Shown here: positions 14,167 to 16,918 of the stretch, one piece after another
Numbering within the stretch: position 1 is the stretch's first letter
Layout of the letters: every line of letters begins with the position of its first letter
Assembly (NCBI GenBank): GCA_946480125.1
Contig: CAMLIY010000039.1
Span: 1 to 16,918 of the forward strand
DNA: 16,918 bases
From: an uncultured Asticcacaulis sp.
Lineage (GTDB): Bacteria; Pseudomonadota; Alphaproteobacteria; Caulobacterales; Caulobacteraceae
Direction: 5' to 3'
The notes under the pieces: model-generated
Database searches by the model: none
What the model saw: the letters and a program-made list of their open reading frames with translations, nothing else
Told to the model about the DNA's origin: nothing
Program-made: the position numbers and the translations under genes

Positions 14167-16918
14167 TTGGCTCGTACAAAACTTATAGAGATGTTCATGT
14201 CGCTGGCTCCCATCAAAAAAATTGTGCGCAAATTAAAACCCAAACCTGTTGCTCCCAGCGAAGTTGCCGACAACGGACTAGGCATCAGATACGATTTTTT
14301 GTTCGATTTTGCATATTACCAAAAACAATCCCAGCCCTTTGCAACTATAGAAGAGGCCATAGCGCATTACAGCGCAACGGGCAGCCAGGCGGGCCTGTCG
14401 CCCAGTCCCTTTATGAATCCAGCTATTCTGAAGCGACTCTATCAGGATATGGCGCCCGAAAACCTGTTGTTTGTTGCGTTCGGTCACAAAAGCTCGGCAC
14501 CCATGCTTTTCGGCCCGTTGTTTAATCTGAATTATTTTTGCTGGAAACATAATTGTGCGTCCGAAGACGCCATCTATCTGTTTCTCACCCGCCTGCAAGA
14601 TGGCGTCTGGTGTGATTTTAGCCCGTTGGTTTGCGAAGATGATTTCCGGCGGTCAGGGAGCACCAGCCTCTATGACTGGGTCGCCGGTCTTTTCGATCCC
14701 GACCGTTCGCTGATGGATTTAAGCCTGACCTTTTTCCTGCCAGCGTTTTATCGCAAGACGAGCACGGGCCTGACCTATGAGAACGAGCTGATCGACTATC
14801 TGTTGCTAGCAAATTTTAACGGCGGCTGGCCGCATCCGCTTTGCGATCTGCGGTTCGCGGCCACCTATGGCAGCCTGCCGACGCCGCCGTATGAATTCGG
14901 CGATGCCTGGTCGGACACGCTGGCGCACTGGCCGGAGAGCGCGCCCATAATGAGCCCGTTTTTCGACGCCGCGGACTATCACCATCGCGCCACGCCCTTG
15001 GACACCAGCGAATCGATCGCCTTGCAGCCCCACGTCGAGGAAAGCATCAACGAGACGGGTGCGGACGATCTGGAAACCATGGAGACAGAACCCCTCCCGC
15101 CGCCTCACCCGCTTATCGTCTTCAGCCATGCACCTATTACCGATGAACTGAATGCGCAATGCCTGCAAAATTGCCTGAAATACGCCTCGGGCAAATATCC
15201 GGTCACTGCCTCGGGCAGGCCGATTCTGGGCCGCGAACTGATCGATATTATCGCAGATTATCTGACCTCGTCCTCGCCGGCAGCTTCGGAGGTCAGGACA
15301 AGCGTCTGTATTCTGCATTACAACAAGCTGGGCCATACCTATTTCAGCGCCGTTTCCGCCGCCCTGAATTCCGATGAGCACACCGAGATCATCGTCTTCG
15401 ACAATGGCAGCGACTCATGGCAGGCGGAAGCGCTGCTGCACCTTTTTAAAAAACACCGCAAGATCCGCTTCATACGGTCGAAGACCAATCTGTTTTTCGG
15501 TGAAGGCAATAATGTCGCCAAGGATATGGCGCGTGGCCAATACCTCTATTTCCTGAACAACGACGCCTATGTCGGGCCCGGCACGATAGCGGCACTTGTG
15601 GCGCATATGGATTCGACGCCGGAAGCTGCGGCCTGTGGCGTGCCCTTCCTGTTTCCCGATGGTACCTTGCAGGAATATGGCGGGGCCGTCACGGGCTCAG
15701 GTCAGCAAATTCAGGACTACAAGCATACGCCGCTCAAGGATCATATGCAGAATGCGCCCCGGCAAGGGATCGTGCAAACACAATATATCTCGTCAGCCAG
15801 CTTTTGTGTGCGGCGCTCCGTCCTGGAAGATGTCGGCGGATATGATTATATCTATGAGCCGCTTTATTTTGAGGACACCGACCTGTGCCAACGCATTTGC
15901 GCCGCCGGCTACAAGATCGATCTGATGTACGACAATTATGTGATTCACGTCGAAAACGCCACGACGCGCGAGTTCCTCGGCGGTGGCTTCATGTCGCAGA
16001 TTGACCGAAACCGGAACATCTTCAGGACGCGCTGGCAATATACCCCCAAAGTCTACAAACCACGCTCGGTAGCGGCCTATATGCCCGCTTTCGAAAACCA
16101 TTATCCGCAACGGCCCAATGCCGTTATCTATACGCCCTATGCCATCAGTATTGGCGGCGGCGAGCGCTATATTCTGTCCATTGCCGCTGCCCTGAGCCGC
16201 ACCCATAATGTCACCCTGTGCGGCGAACGGATGGTCAGCCGTGACCGCATCGCCTTTGTCATGGCCGATCTCGGCATCGCGCTGGCACAGGACAGCTCGC
16301 TCCGGTTGGCGACGGCGGACGCCTTATACACGGCTTCGGCGCCCGATCTCATGATCGTCATGGGCAATGCGCTGGTGCCGCCGGTCAAAATGTCGGGTGC
16401 GAAAAATATTTATCATTGTCAGTTCCCCTTCCCCGCTCATTATCAGGATTATTACCAGTTCGAGCGCATCGACGATGTCGATTTCTATATGTGTAACAGT
16501 AGGTTCACGCAGGAGAATGTTGAACAGAAACTGGCGGATATTGACAAAGCCACGCCCGCCCGCGTTCTTTTTCCACCCGTCGCGGTACAGTCGGCACCCA
16601 AAAAGGATTTCGGCGCCATCGCTACAGCGCCGGCGATCATCTCCGTTGGGCGGTTCGAGAGGGGTGGTCATGCCAAGAACCAGCACGTTACGGCGCAGGT
16701 GTTCAGGGAGGTGCAAAATAACATTCCGGGCGCTGGCCTGACCCTGGTGGGCGGCTTCAATGGCTCGGCGGCTCAGGCGGCCTATGTCAAATTGATTCAG
16801 GACATATCGTCCGACATCCGGATCGAGATGAACGCCTCAAGATCCGTACTGGAAACCGAACTGACGCAGGCACACCTGTATATTCACGCCTGCGGTTATG
16901 AAGCCAGCCTGACGGCCG
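14167..16918 (+). CDS. Large multidomain glycosyltransferase (GT2 plus GT4), C-terminus beyond right edge
   Basis: The frame stays open for 917 codons to the window edge. After a basic N-terminus, residues about 44-300 hold segments of the type FDFAYY ... AIAHYSATGSQAGLSPSPF and YLFLTRLQDGVWCDFSPLV, resembling the FD..YY ... HY..G...G..P.P repeats that precede transferase domains in many alphaproteobacterial enzymes. An acidic, Pro-rich linker follows. A GT2 (GT-A) domain starts with TSVCILHYNKLGHT near 378, has FDNGSD, FLNNDAY with the metal-binding Asp near 466, and YEPLYFEDTDLC around 569. A GT4 (GT-B) domain follows with NAVIYTPYAISIGGGERY near 650-668 and IISVGRFERGGHAKNQ near 825, the start of its donor-binding half. 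The protein could add two different sugars in succession. The missing end should contain the GT4 E-x7-E motif, just reached by HACGYEASLTA. No signal peptide is seen. Confidence 0.9.
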   Translation, partial: MARTKLIEMFMSLAPIKKIVRKLKPKPVAPSEVADNGLGIRYDFLFDFAYYQKQSQPFATIEEAIAHYSATGSQAGLSPSPFMNPAILKRLYQDMAPENLLFVAFGHKSSAPMLFGPLFNLNYFCWKHNCASEDAIYLFLTRLQDGVWCDFSPLVCEDDFRRSGSTSLYDWVAGLFDPDRSLMDLSLTFFLPAFYRKTSTGLTYENELIDYLLLANFNGGWPHPLCDLRFAATYGSLPTPPYEFGDAWSDTLAHWPESAPIMSPFFDAADYHHRATPLDTSESIALQPHVEESINETGADDLETMETEPLPPPHPLIVFSHAPITDELNAQCLQNCLKYASGKYPVTASGRPILGRELIDIIADYLTSSSPAASEVRTSVCILHYNKLGHTYFSAVSAALNSDEHTEIIVFDNGSDSWQAEALLHLFKKHRKIRFIRSKTNLFFGEGNNVAKDMARGQYLYFLNNDAYVGPGTIAALVAHMDSTPEAAACGVPFLFPDGTLQEYGGAVTGSGQQIQDYKHTPLKDHMQNAPRQGIVQTQYISSASFCVRRSVLEDVGGYDYIYEPLYFEDTDLCQRICAAGYKIDLMYDNYVIHVENATTREFLGGGFMSQIDRNRNIFRTRWQYTPKVYKPRSVAAYMPAFENHYPQRPNAVIYTPYAISIGGGERYILSIAAALSRTHNVTLCGERMVSRDRIAFVMADLGIALAQDSSLRLATADALYTASAPDLMIVMGNALVPPVKMSGAKNIYHCQFPFPAHYQDYYQFERIDDVDFYMCNSRFTQENVEQKLADIDKATPARVLFPPVAVQSAPKKDFGAIATAPAIISVGRFERGGHAKNQHVTAQVFREVQNNIPGAGLTLVGGFNGSAAQAAYVKLIQDISSDIRIEMNASRSVLETELTQAHLYIHACGYEASLTA

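Overview
This window reads as a surface-polysaccharide (capsule, EPS or O-antigen) synthesis, modification and export locus from an alphaproteobacterium. The lineage is inferred from gene types (GSCFA, GT61, GT90, Wzm/Wzt, Gmd/Fcl), codon use, and two copies of a two-hairpin intergenic repeat of a style familiar from Caulobacterales and Rhizobiales genomes. A Caulobacterales member such as Asticcacaulis is plausible but not demonstrated. There are twelve protein genes, two of them cut by the window edges. I see no rRNA, tRNA, CRISPR array, transposase or integrase.

Left part (1-6550). A GSCFA-domain protein runs leftwards off the edge. Divergent from it is a small sulfotransferase, then the two parts of an ABC-2 polysaccharide exporter (Wzm-like permease with a GTG start, KpsT/Wzt-like ATPase), a GT61 glycosyltransferase, and a GH99/WbsX-like TIM-barrel protein. 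A perfect 21-bp hairpin followed by a T-rich run separates the last two.

Middle (6551-12436). A 781-residue FkbH-like protein (N-terminal beta-rich region, SGNH-like region, HAD-IIIC core, GNAT-like tail) is encoded on the minus strand, convergent with the GH-like gene. Across a 462-bp intergenic region holding the second repeat copy and a perfect 11-bp inverted repeat lie gmd and fcl, four bases apart, which together convert GDP-D-mannose to GDP-L-fucose. A strikingly AT-rich second GT61-like gene follows.

Right part (12437-16918). A GT90 (CAP10-like) glycosyltransferase with an additional C-terminal beta-rich domain is on the minus strand. Divergent from it is a very large glycosyltransferase, cut by the right edge, with N-terminal FD..YY/HY..G repeat-like segments, a GT2 domain and a GT4 domain.

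Working model (inference): Gmd/Fcl supply GDP-L-fucose; the GT61, GT90 and GT2-GT4 enzymes assemble a heteropolysaccharide on the cytoplasmic side; sulfotransferase, FkbH-like and GSCFA proteins are candidates for non-sugar decoration; Wzm/Wzt export it. The Wzt lacks the C-terminal glycan-binding domain of O9a-type Wzt proteins, so export would resemble the KpsMT type. Several strand switches imply at least five transcription units rather than one operon.
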